Of a stretch of DNA of 64,000 nt, positions 10,930-21,440 are shown one piece after another; position 1 is the first letter of the stretch; every line of letters begins with the position of its first letter. A program made the position numbers and the translations under genes. This DNA comes from Areca catechu. Lineage: Eukaryota > Streptophyta > Magnoliopsida > Arecales > Arecaceae. Location: assembly GCA_021397845.1 (NCBI GenBank), contig CM038047.1:45415210-45479209 (forward strand), written 5' to 3'. The notes beneath the pieces were generated by a model that searched no databases, was not told the origin of the DNA, and was given only the letters and a program-made list of their open reading frames with translations.

Positions 10930-11260
10930 ATTGTACTAGCAATCGTTTTGTGGAAATCATGGCGTCAAGCTAGTTGAGCCTCGGACGACGAGGATCGCGT
11001 TATAAGACGAGGGGAGTTTGACGACGGTGAACATCATCATGACTGTGGTCTGTCGAGGTGGGGATCCAGCGGTGACAGGGAGAGTGATCTCCCCTTCGAC
11101 CCCCACCGAGTCCCGGTAAAGCCCACAAGAGGGGTGTGCACCGGCCTTAGCTGATCATGAGACAGGTTCATTCGGAGAGAAAGCATCATAAAAAAGCATG
11201 TCAGTAGAGCTCCCACTATCTACCATAATGCGATGTACAGGATGCTTTGCGATGGTCATC
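10930..11260 (-). pseudogene. element A aspartic protease
   Basis: The minus strand near 11240-11200 encodes HRIMVDSGSSTDML, the D-S-G active site of a retroviral-type aspartic protease that would cut the Gag-Pol polyprotein. It is followed by a segment reading LRPVHTPLVGF-like and TLPVTAGSPPRQTTVMMMFT (11100-11040). A stop occurs near 10935, before the RT part. Unlike elements C and D, this copy keeps the active-site glycine. Confidence 0.8.
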
Positions 11261-11479
11261 TCGACACCACAGCATCATTATTTACATTTTTTTTCATTCC
11301 CCTTCTCAAAGAGGGATACATTTTCCGGGTCCCCCACCTCCCGGGCTCTCTTTGTCGCCCGCCCGATTCCACAAGAGATCATGCCCACTGGCTTCTCCGT
11401 CGGGCGATTATCGATCGCAAGGACCGAGGGGAGGGTGCGAGCGGCTGTCCCTCCGCCGGAGCTTCGTTCCTCACGAACT

Positions 11480-13003
11480 TCCTGAGGTAGCTCTTTTAAT
11501 CAGCTCCTCGATTTTCCACTTCAGATTGCGACACTCCTCGTGTCATGGCCATGCTCACGGTGGAACTGGCAGTACTTTGACTTGTCGCGAGTGCTCCTTG
11601 GGTTCTGAGGGGAGGTCGGCGGAGGTAGTGCTCGCCCTCAATTTCCATGAGGATCTTCGTTCTGGGAGCAAGGAGAGGGGTGAAACTTTGCTCCGGGGCG
11701 GCTCCGCCTTCGGCTTCGGATTTGGACGGGGGTCAGCAGGTGGCCCGGGCCTTCGAGTCTCGGGAACATCTCTCGGGGCCGGCTTCTTCAAGGTCCTCCC
11801 GTCCAGTCTCGCTGGGGTGCGATCGGCCTCCTCCGCTCGGATATACTTTGGACACGGAGGAGGAGCTCGAAATATATCCTGAGGGATTTCTTGTCTAGGG
11901 AATAAGTCAGGCGGGACATCTTGAGCCCGCGCTTTAATGCCAGCATGGCAACGGGCTCGTCCAGGTTGTAGATTCCAGGGTAGCGGTCTTGAAGCGGGTG
12001 ATATAGTCCCGAAGCAACTCCTGGTCCTGCTGGCGGATTGAGAAGAGGCTGTCCACCTCTCTCGGCACCTTCCGACAAGCGTCGAAGTGCGCCACAAACT
12101 TTCCTTCCAATTGATGGAAGGAGCAAATAGATCCGGCTCGAGGCGGGTGAACTAGACTCGAGCAGCCTTCTGGAGGGTAGCGGGGAAGGCAATGCATAAA
12201 AGAGCATCCGTGGCCCTGGACCCTCATGAGAGCCTTGTAGCTCTCCAGATGGTCCAAAGGGTCGGTGGTCCCATCGTAGGGATCACCTGTGGCATGCGGA
12301 ACCGACTCGGAATCGGCTCCTCTTGGATTTCCAGGAGAAGGGTGGCCGGGAGTTGTAGCCCGCCGGATCCGCGAGGAGTAGGAGTTTGTAGGTCGGCAAA
12401 TCGACGAGCGAACTCCGCCAGTTTGCGCTCGTGCTCCTCCAGGCACCTCTCGGCCTGGCGCCTGATGGCCTCGTCAGTGGAATCTTCCACCGAGGTCGCT
12501 GGTGAAGGGGGCGCAATCAGTCTCGACGGGGGGCTTTGCCCCGACGTCGCCTACTGCAGCGCACGTCTCAGCATCATCGGCCGGGAATCGACTCTCGTGA
12601 TCCGCCGAACCGAGAGTAATTTCTCTTCGTGGGGTTTGGTGGCTTCCGCGGGGGTTGGAGGCTGCCCGCGTTGGATGGCCTGCCATGGATGGAGCGCAAG
12701 CTTCCGCGCGGCCCCGCGGCCCGAGCCGCGGGGTCCCTGGTGGGGCTGCGTGGCCAAGGAGCGCTGCTGGTGCTATAACTGCCGAACTGCTGTAGTCAGG
12801 GTTTGCAGCTGTTGGATGACAGCTGCAAAGGTCCGTCCACCGAGGTCGGCTGCGGTGGAAGAGGAGTGGAGCAGGAAGCTCCCTCTCCGGGCTGCGTGGC
12901 CCTGAGGGGAGGGACCTCCCCTACTCGGCTGGTGGATGCTTCGCGCACGCGTGTGACCACCATGGCCGGAGCATGCTTCGTCCCACAGAGAGCTAGCTCG
13001 CAC
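11480..13003 (-). pseudogene. element A gag (degenerate)
   Basis: Gag would form the particle and bind RNA. An upstream segment from 13003 ends in FAAVIQQLQTLTTAVRQL. A middle part carries DEAIRRQAERCLEEHERKLA (12470 on), then PYDGTTDPLDHLESYKALMR (near 12290) and the capsid signature FHQLEGKFVAHFDACRKVPR with VDSLFSIRQQDQELL (12110-12040). After a shift comes YNLDEPVAMLALKRGLKMSR (11980-11920). A nucleocapsid-like zinc motif, YCQFHREHGHDT, is seen near 11575-11535, with its last cysteine not visible. Several frames are needed, so it is inactive. Elements A and D share this gag layout, which supports the assignment. Confidence 0.85.
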
Positions 13004-13021
13004 TGGGGGTGTTGTCCTGCC

Positions 13022-13040
13022 TCCCTACCTGGCGCGCCAA
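13022..13040 (-). promoter_or_regulatory. element A primer-binding-like site
   Basis: Read on the minus strand, two bases after the LTR end come TTGGCGCGCCAGGTAGGGAG. It starts with TGG after one T, as a site matching a tRNA CCA end should. I do not assign the tRNA. Element D has a related site (TTGGCGTCCTAGGAGG) at the same place. Confidence 0.7.
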
Positions 13041-13840
13041 TCTGTTGTCGATCTCGCCACCGTGGCTTGTAACTTCAGAGCTGGTGGCGGGATCAGACCA
13101 TCTCGCCTCGAGATCTCCGGGATCCCGATCCGCAAGACAAGGTCAGAAACCCTGGCCGGGGATCCCGGCGAGGGAGCTCCGACGGTCAGTTAGAAAATGG
13201 CGAGATGGAACAGAGTCTCCAAGGTGGGCCCCCGAAGGAGTCCCAGGCTTAGAGATTATCTTCGCAAAAAGTCTCAGGAAGAGTGGAAATTGGGCCAAGT
13301 TTCTTCACCGAGCTTGCGCCAAGGGACCCCTCTCGGGATCTTAGATCCTGCTCTTGGTGCCTTTTTTTTTCCCAGCCTATTTTCCCCTTACCTGGTCGTC
13401 CGCTCTTCCCATCCTTTTATCTCGTCAAGCTACCTCCGGCCCCCCGCCCTTGGGAGGGCCCGTCTTCGCTTTCACCTCCTTCTCTATCTCTCTCTCTTCC
13501 CTTTTTCCCCTTCTGGTCCAAGAACCCGGTGGCCTCCTTGTCTTGCTTGCCGAGCCCAGCGAGGAAAAGGTAGAGGGAGGACACCGGCCAGACCTTGGGC
13601 CGAGCGTGAGCGCTCTCCTTCCCAGATGTCGACTACGTTCGTTACCGGGTCCTGTCTTGCCAGGACTTCGCCTCTCGGCTGCGGAACTTGTCGGGCTGAT
13701 GTAAACGAGGGTTTCGCGCGTTGCTGCCGACCATACCGGCGCTCCTCTCGAGGTGCAGCGCGCGCTGCTCGAGGGGCGGTCTCAGAACCCGTGCTCCTGC
13801 TTCTCGGCAGCCTCACCTCGCAGGGTAGCCGGCCTCGGCC

Positions 13841-16235
13841 GAGGTGGACCACCTGGGCGGACAACCGGCGAAGCGGCAGAAGGGCGCTCGACCTCGGCTG
13901 AGGGTGGACCCATGTCCGGGCGCCACCTAGCGAAGGAGCGGGAAGGCCCGACTCGACCTCGATCGAGGTGGAACCATTTCAGGGCGCCACCCGATGAGGG
14001 AGCAAGGGGCCGCCGGCTTCGGCCGAGGTGGACCCTCATGGGCGACACCCGGCGGAGCGGCAGAGGGGTGCCGACTTCGGCCAAGGTGGACCCCTCCTGG
14101 GCGGACACCTGGCGAAGAGCAGGAAGGCCCGGCTCGACCTCGACCGAGGTGGAACCGTCTCAGGGCGCACCGGCGAGGGAGCAAGGGGGCCGCTGGCTTC
14201 GACCGAGGTGGACCACTCCTGAGCGGACACCTGGCGGAGCGGCAGAGGGGCGCTCGACTTCGGCCGAGGTGGACGCGTGTTCGGGCGCCACCTGGCAAAG
14301 GATCGGGAAGGCCCGGCGAGGGAGCAAGGGGCCGCCGGCTGCGGTCGAGGTGTACCCCTCATGGGCAGACACCGGCAGAGCGGTAGAGGGGCGCTCGACT
14401 TCGGCCGAGGTGGACCCTCCTGGGCGGACACCTGGCGAAGGAGCAGGAAGGCCCGACTCGACCTCGGTCGAGGTGGAAACGTCTCAGGGCGCCACCCGGC
14501 GAGGGAGCTAGGGGCCGTCGGCTTCGACCGAGGTGGACCCCTCCTGGGTGGACACTTGGAAGAGAGGGCAGGAGGAGCGCTCGACTTCGGCCGAGGTGGA
14601 CCCGTGTCCGGGCGCCACCTGGCGAAGGAGCAGGAAGGCCCGGCTCGACCTCGCCGAGGTGGAACGTCTCACGGCGCCACCCGACGAGGGAGCAAGGGGA
14701 GGTGGACCCCTCCTAGGCGGACACTTGGCAGAGCGGCAGAGGGGCGCTCGACTTTGACCGAGGTGGACCCCTCCTGGGCGGACACCTGGCGAAGGAGCAG
14801 GAAGGCCAGGCTCGTCCTCGGCCGAGGTGGAACCGTCTCAGGGCGCCACCCGGCGAGGGAGCAAGGGGCCGCGGCTTCGGCCGTGGTGGGACCTCCGCGG
14901 GACACCTGGCGGAGCGGCAGAGGGGCGCTCGACTTCGGTCGAGGTGGACGCCTGTCGGGCGCCACCTGGCGAAGGAGCGAGAAGGCCCTGCTCGACCTCG
15001 GCCGAGGTGGAACCGTCTCAGGGTGCCACCCGGCGAGGGAGCAAGAGGCCGCCGACTTCAGTCGAGGTGGACCCCTCCAGGGCGGACACCTGACGGAGCG
15101 GCAGAGGGGCGCTCGACTTTGGCCGAGGTGGACCCCTCATGGGCGGACACCTGGCGAAGGAGCAGGAAGGCCCTGCTCGTCCTCGGCCGAGGTGGAACCA
15201 TCTCAGGGTGCCACCCGGTGAGGGAGCAAGGGGCCACCGGCTTCGGCCGAGGTGGACCCCTCCTAGGCGGACACATGGCGGAGCGGCAGAGGGACGCTCG
15301 ACTTCGGCCAAGGTGGACCCGTGTCCGGGCGCCACCTGGCGAAGGAGCGGGAAGGCCCGGCTCGACCTCGACCGAGGTGGAACCGTCTCAGGGTGCCACC
15401 CGCGAGGGAGTAAGGGGCCGCCGGCTTCGGTCGAGGTGGACCCCTCTTGGGCGGATACCTGGCGGAGTGGCAGAGGGGTGCTCGACTTCGATCGAGGTGG
15501 ACCCCCCGGGCAGACACCTGGCGAAGTAGCAGGAAGGCCCGGCTCGACCTCGGCCGAGGTGGAACCGTCTCAGGGCGACACCGGCGAGGGAGCTAGGGAC
15601 CGCCGGCTTCGGCCGAGGTTGACCCCTCCTGGGTGGATACCTGGCGGAGTGGCAGAGGGGCGCTCGACTTCGGCCGAGGTGGACCTGTGTCCGGGCGCCA
15701 CCTGGTGAAGGAGCAGGAAGGCCTGGCTTGACCTCGGCCGAGGTGGAACCGTCTCTGGGCGCACACCTGGAGAGGGAGCAAGGGGCCGCGGCTTCGGCTG
15801 AGGTGGACCCCTCCTAGGCGGACACCTGGCGGAGTGGCAGAGGGGCGCTCGACTTCGGTAGAGGTGGACCCCTCTTGGGCGGACACCTGGTGAAGGAGCA
15901 GGAAGGCCTGGCTCGACCTCGGCCAAGGTGGAACCATCTCAGGGTGCCACCCGACGAGGGAGCAAGGGCCGCCGGCTTCGGCGAGGTGGACCCCTCCTGG
16001 GCGGACACCTGGCGGAGCGGCAGAGGGGCGCTCAACTTCTACCGAGGTGGACCCGTGTCCGGGCGCCACCTGGCGAAGGAGCAGGAAGGCCCGGCTCGAC
16101 CTCGACCGAGGTGGAACCGTCTCAGGGCGCCACCGGCGAGGGAGCAAGGGGCCGCCGGCTTCGGCCGAGGTGGACCCCTCCTGGGCGGACACCTGGCGGA
16201 GCGGCAGAGGGGCGCTCGACTTCGACCGAGGTGGA
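13841..16235. repeat. GC-rich ~62-bp tandem array in right LTR
   Basis: Same three monomer classes as the array at 996-3440, again anchored on GAGGTGGA, first at 13841 and last near 16228. The order of classes and the small indels are not identical to the left LTR, so the arrays have changed independently since insertion. Confidence 0.88.
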
Positions 16236-16283
16236 GCCACATTCGACCTCGCTGGACCGTTCCCGCTCTGCCAAAAAAAAATC

Positions 16284-16330
16284 CACGTGGTTCGGACCAC
16301 GTCCGGTGAAATCTGAGACACGCCACGTCA
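16284..16330. promoter_or_regulatory. cluster of ACGT-core (G-box/bZIP-like) motifs at the U3 edge of element A
   Basis: Three ACGT cores lie within ~47 bp: CACGTG at 16284-16289, CCACGTCC at about 16297-16304, and CCACGTCA at 16323-16330. The left LTR keeps the second and third, but its first is CACTTG. Such cores are known binding sites for plant bZIP and bHLH factors. Use in this element is an inference. Confidence 0.5.
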
Positions 16331-16347
16331 TCGTAATGGCTGTAACA

Positions 16348-16770
16348 TCTATAATAGTCTCTATAGCCTTGATAAAAAAATTATTGTTACTAGAAAGCAC
16401 TAGAACATGGTGCTTTGTTTAGGTGAAGTTGGCGAATGAAGCTTATAAATAAGAATGAGATGATGTATTACGTGGTTGTTTGAAGACCTGCATGTAGCTC
16501 AAGTTACATGTGCAAGGTAGTTAATTTGTTTAGATGCTTGAAACTCAAATTTCAAAGCATGATGATTTTTGCTTGCTTGTATACTTGCAACTCAATTAGC
16601 AAAGTTTAGTTTCCTTGTTGTGCTGCAACTCAAAGCTATCTTAGAGTAGGTCGATTTGTGGTCCAAAAACCCGCTTGAAAATTTTGGGTCTATCAACACC
16701 AACCACTTGACTTTTAAAAATTATTTCCCTAAAGATATTGGCATTTTAGATTAAAAAAAGAGATCATGAG
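16348..16770. other. spacer between elements A and B
   Basis: AT-rich DNA with no gene seen. It contains no coding frame or repeat that I recognise. Confidence 0.5.
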
Positions 16771-17657
16771 TGTTGGTGTAGAGTTCCTTTTCCGCCCGGT
16801 CGGAGCTACTGGATCGCAGGACGCTCCCTGATTTACCTGCAAAACAAATTCCTGGTCGGAGTTGTTCCGGCGGGAACATTCCGATGCCTAAGTCAAAGAC
16901 AAACTCCAGCCACAGAAGAGGGAAAAGCTACAGAATGGGGAAAAGCCACATAATGAGGAAGATTCTGTGAAGGATCAGATGGAGAAGGAAGAGACTGAGA
17001 TTTTCAAGAGTATCTTGTGCCTTACCTGGAGCGTCTTCTCTTACCGTTATTTATAATAAGTTGTCCGGCCTGCGGTTCTGTCCTTCCTCCAGCGGTTACG
17101 ATGGGGAGGAGTTAATTCCTTCCCCTTAATTCGCAATCATGGATGGTTACAAATGGTTCCGGACAAACTGAGGGCGTTGCTGCTGGAGTCATGTGCTATG
17201 ACTATGCTCTTGGAGATAGCCGATGGTAACCGTTATTTATCGTGTTCGTAGAGACCTGAGATAGATCGGAGATCTGTCCTTAGGTTTCCCTCTTCGGAAA
17301 ATGCCTGTAGTCGAGTTGGCAAAATATCTTTGTCTTCGGACTCTTTTTGGGACAGATCGGGAGTTATGTCCTCGATGAAGATCGAAGACTTTAACTTGGA
17401 CGTAGGCCGAATTGATGTCTTCGTCATAACCCAAAGACTGTGTCTTCGATTGATATCGGAGATCAAACTTCGGCGTGGACCGGGGACCCTGTCTTCGACA
17501 GGGGCTGTAGACTTGCTTTTTGGATGGAGCTAAGCGCTTCGATTTTGACTTGCCCAGCTTCTTTCGAACACTTTGGTTTGACATGCATGGTTCGAGAAAA
17601 TGTATTCGGCCGGTCGAGTCGATGGTTGGCTTATACTTGGACCAACATATCCCAACA
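16771..17657 (-). repeat. element B 3' LTR
   Basis: It starts TGTTGGTGTAGAG and ends ATATCCCAACA on the plus strand. Bounds rest on the TG...CA termini and the adjoining PPT, because no second LTR is present to compare. It contains a GC-poor segment with repeated TCTTCGA/TCGAAGA-like motifs (about 17270-17540). Confidence 0.7.
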
Positions 17658-17675
17658 GTTGCCCCTCTACTCTTA
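17658..17675 (-). promoter_or_regulatory. element B polypurine tract
   Basis: Plus strand GTTGCCCCTCTACTCTTA; read on the minus strand it is a purine run GAGTAGAGGGGCAAC next to the LTR start. It corresponds to the element A site. Confidence 0.65.
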
Positions 17676-18274
17676 GTTTTTGAAGCGAGGATTTGTCTCG
17701 AAAGGTGAGAGTATTATCGATTTATCATTTCCTCCTGGGAAATAGTGCCGTGGATGGTTACAAAATCTCTGATTGGACCGTCTACAATAACTGACGGTTG
17801 ATCTGAGGATCAGGTGATGGACAACTGTTATTCGCTGATTGGGATGTGAAAAAGAAGTGGGCGGACCCGGGACTGTCTCTCGTTTTTTTGTTGTGCGACG
17901 GTTCACCCAATCTTTGATTGGATTTGAGCATTGGTCGTGGCTTTTCCCTGTCCCTTGGATGAGAAGTGCGATCCACCTGGGCCATTGATTTATACGGATT
18001 ATGACCTTTGGTCTATTCCGTGTCAAATCAGCTTAGGGCCATTTTAGGGTTGCGCAACCATCTCGAGCATCCGTGGTGGGCTTAGGAAGATGGTTACGTT
18101 TATCGAGATGTTGCCTTGATGCCTCTTTGTCATTTTATGAGGAGGAAAATGTCTAGCTGAGAAAGCTTCTTCAACCTCGCACTTTCAGTTTTGTTCCAGC
18201 TTTCCCCATTCTTGGCCATCAGTCCCTTTCATAGGTAGAGTTATCTTTTTATTTCTTTTCCTTGTTCTTTTATC

Positions 18275-21200
18275 ATGGCTGAGACTGTAGGAATCCAAAA
18301 GGAAAAGGTCGGGTCCTCGGAGGCCGATGATGTGGTGAGTCTGGAGTTAGTTCCTAGTTTTGTTTCAGCGGGAAAGGTTGCCTACCTTTGAGAATGCTAT
18401 CACGTTCCTGAAGGGTTCCCTTTAATCCTTTTTACATCCAAGGAACGGGTGAACCAGCCTCCTGCCGGGTGCCTGGCTGTATACGAAGATCATTTGAAGG
18501 CTGGCCTTCGATTTTCGCTGCATCCCTTCTTTATCAAGATTTTTCGCCTGTACCAAGTAGTGCCTGCGCAGTTGACTCCGAATAGCATTCGGAACATCTA
18601 TGGATTTTGGTCCGGTGTCACATAGCCAATGTGAACCCCGGAACCAATATGTTTACTGCCCTTTTTGTCCTCAAGAGGGATTTTCATGGTCGTAGATGGT
18701 GGGTAATCGGTCCTCGGCCTGGTCACAAGATCATCAAGGATATGCCCAGCACCATCCACGGGTGGAAGCCCAACTTTATTTTCGTGTCGTCTATTGATCC
18801 ATGGGGTTTCAGCAGTGAGTGGAAGGAGCCGTGCTTAACAGCCAACAATGGAAAAAAGGTTTTGGCGGCCGATCAGTTGATTATGACTTACTGATTGATT
18901 CAGAGGCCGTTCCTATCTCTGAATTGTTGGAGGAGAGGAATCTCCATCGTGCAAGGATCAACGAATTCCCTGCATTAGGTATAAATGGTGGAAGTTTTCA
19001 CCTCTTCTCCTTCATCTCTTTTATAGTCCAGTTGACTCAGAGGGATTTTTCTTTTTGCAGGCGGTGGAATGAAGCCTAACTTGGACTAGCTCTGCCAATC
19101 TTCTGAGAAAAGAATAGCTCAGGCCTCTTCTTTGAGGTCGGAGGCTCGGAAGAAGGCTCGAAGGGATGATCCTGAGAGAAGTATAAGCACTTCGTCCTCC
19201 AAAGGAACCTCTGAGGGAAATGGAGTTGATGCGGGACTAATATGCATGCAATTCTTTTTGTATGTGTTTATATGTGGGGTTAGGTGATTAATTCCCAAAT
19301 TTTAGATCAAAATTAGTTGTAGGAAATTTTGTATGAATTTTTGAAGCCAAGCATGCAGATTAGAACCTAGAAAAGTACTAAAGAAGGATCGCCGGGGCTG
19401 AGAAGCCTCGGTTAGGGCAAGTTCTCCTATAATATAATTACTGGAGGTAGAGGGGGTGTACCTGACAATGTCTGAAGTGCCCGGTGAAGATCGTAGCAAA
19501 GGGATCTCTCGTTCCTCGATGGATGCGGCCTGGAAAATCGAGCCAAAGACCCGCGAATACCCGGCTTTCTGCTCGGTGATCTGATTGAGGCTTGCTGGAG
19601 TCGGATTCGTAGGAACTCGAGGACCTGCAAACGACCTGTCAGGGGTTAGAAAACTCAAAGGAGATCAAGAAAATAAAGGAAAACAGCAAAGGAAAGAAAG
19701 TTTTGGAGGGGGCTGGAAGGATGGTTGGCGGCAGGAAGATGGTTGCAAACAACCGGAAGAAGAACTCTCAAATCCCTTTATGCACACAGCAGGGTAATCA
19801 CACAAAACATATAAGAACTCAAGGTTTATTTCATATCAAAAATCTTCCCTCATACAAGAGGCTAGGGTCCTTTAAATAGACCCTTAACCTTGGGCTCCAA
19901 GTAAGGGCACATAAGTCTTTACATAAGAATCCTTTTCCCTCTCAAATCCTAGCTAGAAAATAAGGAACATTAGGTAGAAAAATCCCTAAAAATTCTCTGA
20001 CTTGGCCAACACTCTAAGGATGCCTAGGGAGGCGTGTTGGGCTTCTAGGAACAGCAAGAGGCCGGCCCAAGGGGCTCGGGCGCATGGGTTTGGGCCTCTG
20101 GAAGCTGGGGTGGCCTGGTAGCCAGGTAGCAGGAATATTCCCTGGTATCTTGCTTCTTAGGGGCATGGGCTTGGCGCCTGGGCTTAATTTCTTTGGGCTA
20201 GGATGCAGATGGACCTCTAAAATCATGGATGCCTTGGTATATGAATATATTTTGCATCTGGAAGGGAATCTGGGCATCTGGAGGGCATCTGTAAGGAATC
20301 AGGGTTTTCTGAATTTTTCCTCCTGGGGTCTTCAAATCTTCAAGCTGGGTTGGACTTGGGCTATACTTCCATGTCTTCAATCTGGTTGGACTTGGTCTTC
20401 ACTTGTATGATGTGGTCTTGAGTCTTCAATATGGTTAAATAGGACTCAAAAAAATAAAATTAGCTCGACATGAGCTGACTAACACTGGACTGAACTATCT
20501 CAACATGAGCTGACTAGTACATAACTGAAACTCAAAAGACTCAAATAACAACTAAAATGGACTCAGATGGGCTAAGCCCTTATTACAGATGGACTCATAA
20601 ATTATTGATCAATTCACAGAAGGTTGAAAAGCCTCTGTCTTATTCTGGTGCCTCCGGTGTCCCCACCAGGAGTGCCGATGATGGAGGTCCCAACAGGGCC
20701 TCAGCTAGTTGATCCTTTGTCGGCGGCTATCTCTCCAATTCAAATTAGGGAGAGTCCATCTCCGGTGGTTGACGTGCCACCGCCTTGCCCCCATGTGGTG
20801 GATAGGGGCAAGGCACCGCAAGTCAAGAAGGAGTCCGTTCGGGAGGTTTCTCTAGTGGGGAGCCATCTCATGGATTCTTCAGAGCTTTCCCCTATGGGGG
20901 GTTTGTTCGTCCCTGCTGTGGCTAGGCGGGCACTAAAGGATACTTTGCTGTCCCATGATCTGGCAGTCATCTGAGGTTGAAGCCTTATCAGAATATCTGA
21001 TTTTTCCTTCTCCTCCCTATAATAGGTGAGATCTTCATTGTCTTTTCTTTGTTCGAAGGGTTGTTTGGTCTGTGATCTCGTTTTGTTAGCGTAGCTGGTC
21101 TATGACATCACCTTCATGGAGGAAGGCCTGGGGAATGTTGATAGCCTCATCCATGGCTTAAAGGAGGAGCTCCATATAGCCAGGGCCGAGAAGGAGGTGG

Positions 21201-21440
21201 CCGAAGAACGAAGTAGTCCATGGAGAACCGACTCGCTCATGCGAATGCTGAAGTTCGCGACCTGAGGGGCGAGCTGAAGAGTGCTCATTTGACGATTGCG
21301 GGGCAAGATGCAGAGTTGAAGAAGAATAAAAAATAGATTGACTCCTTGGAACAATATGCCAAGGAGAATCAGGAGAGGATGAATGGTCTGACCAAGGTGG
21401 TTGAGGAGGCAACCAGAAGGGCTGAAGAGGACATATTTTC
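18275..21440 (+). pseudogene. antisense gene of element B: diverged Transposase_28-like gene, interrupted
   Basis: Homologue of the plus-strand gene of element A. It starts at ATG 18275 (MAETVGIQKEKVGSSEADD). The domain reads YHVPEGFPLILFTSKERV, LAVYEDHLKAGLRFSLHPFF, then after a frameshift near 18600 RRWWVIGPRPGHKI and IHGWKPNFIFVSS, ending SELLEERNLHRARINEFPAL. An 82-bp intron (18979-19060; TTAG|GTATAAAT...TTTTTGCAG) occupies the same place and phase as in element A, and the next exon resumes G-G-M-K. The gene is then split by a solo LTR (19227-20668) and resumes at 20674 with a Pro/Ser-rich part. The coiled-coil exon lies near 21100-21440 (ELKSAHLTIAGQDAELKK, with stops). DNA 17676-18274 upstream has no other gene. 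Inactive now, function unknown. Confidence 0.75.
19227..20668 (-). mobile_element. solo LTR of a gypsy element related to element C
   Basis: Both ends are flanked by GGAGT (19222-19226 and 20669-20673), a perfect 5-bp TSD. Read on the minus strand it begins TGGTGGGGACACC and continues with AGAGGCTTTTCAACC, and it ends GCATGCATATTAGTCCCGCATCA. These match both ends of the element C LTR (AGAGGCTTTTAAACC; TAGTCCCGCATCA). A TATA-like TATTTAAAGG on the minus strand near 19870 fits an LTR promoter. No internal region is present, so unequal recombination between two LTRs is the likely origin. Confidence 0.88.

Larger units (their letters stand above)
202..16347 (-). mobile_element. Element A: Tat-lineage Ty3/gypsy retrotransposon, near full length
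   Basis: Two long LTRs (202-3553 and 13043-16347) bound a 9.5 kb interior. Coding order on the minus strand is gag, protease, RT, RNase H, a second RNase H, integrase, so the right LTR is the 5' LTR. A primer-binding-like site (TGGCGCGCCA) lies just inside the right LTR and a G-rich polypurine tract just inside the left LTR, which fits this orientation. The LTRs run TG...CA and the flanks are TTTAT/TCTAT. The extra RNase H after the usual one is known for the plant Tat lineage. A gene on the opposite strand sits between integrase and the 3' LTR. By eye, the first ~260 bp of the two LTRs differ by about 11 substitutions and 3 small indels, so insertion is not very recent. Gag-pol is broken by frameshifts and stops. 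Confidence 0.93.
13043..16347 (-). repeat. element A 5' LTR (right copy)
   Basis: Partner of 202-3553, with the same termini (TGTTGTCG...GGCTGTAACA on the plus strand). Transcription of the element would start here and run left. The unique part 13043-13840 matches the left copy closely. The array that follows has about 39 monomers. Right flank TCTAT is the probable TSD. Confidence 0.92.
16771..21440 (-). mobile_element. Element B: 3' part of a second Tat-like gypsy element
   Basis: It consists of an 887-bp LTR, a PPT and an antisense gene in the same order as element A, then stops where copia-derived DNA begins. No gag-pol of this element is present. LTR edge and PPT resemble A (TGTTGGTG..., AACAGTTGCCCCTC...), but the LTR has no tandem array and is much shorter. 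A solo LTR interrupts it at 19227-20668. Minus orientation is inferred from the PPT position. Confidence 0.75.

Noticed and set aside
13022..13040. Naming the primer tRNA for elements A and D
   Set aside because: The site has the right place and a TGG start, but without a tRNA alignment I cannot say which tRNA.
19302..19658. 118-codon minus-strand frame as a captured host gene
   Set aside because: It lies within the solo LTR bounded by GGAGT, and the homologous part of the element C LTR shows it is LTR sequence.
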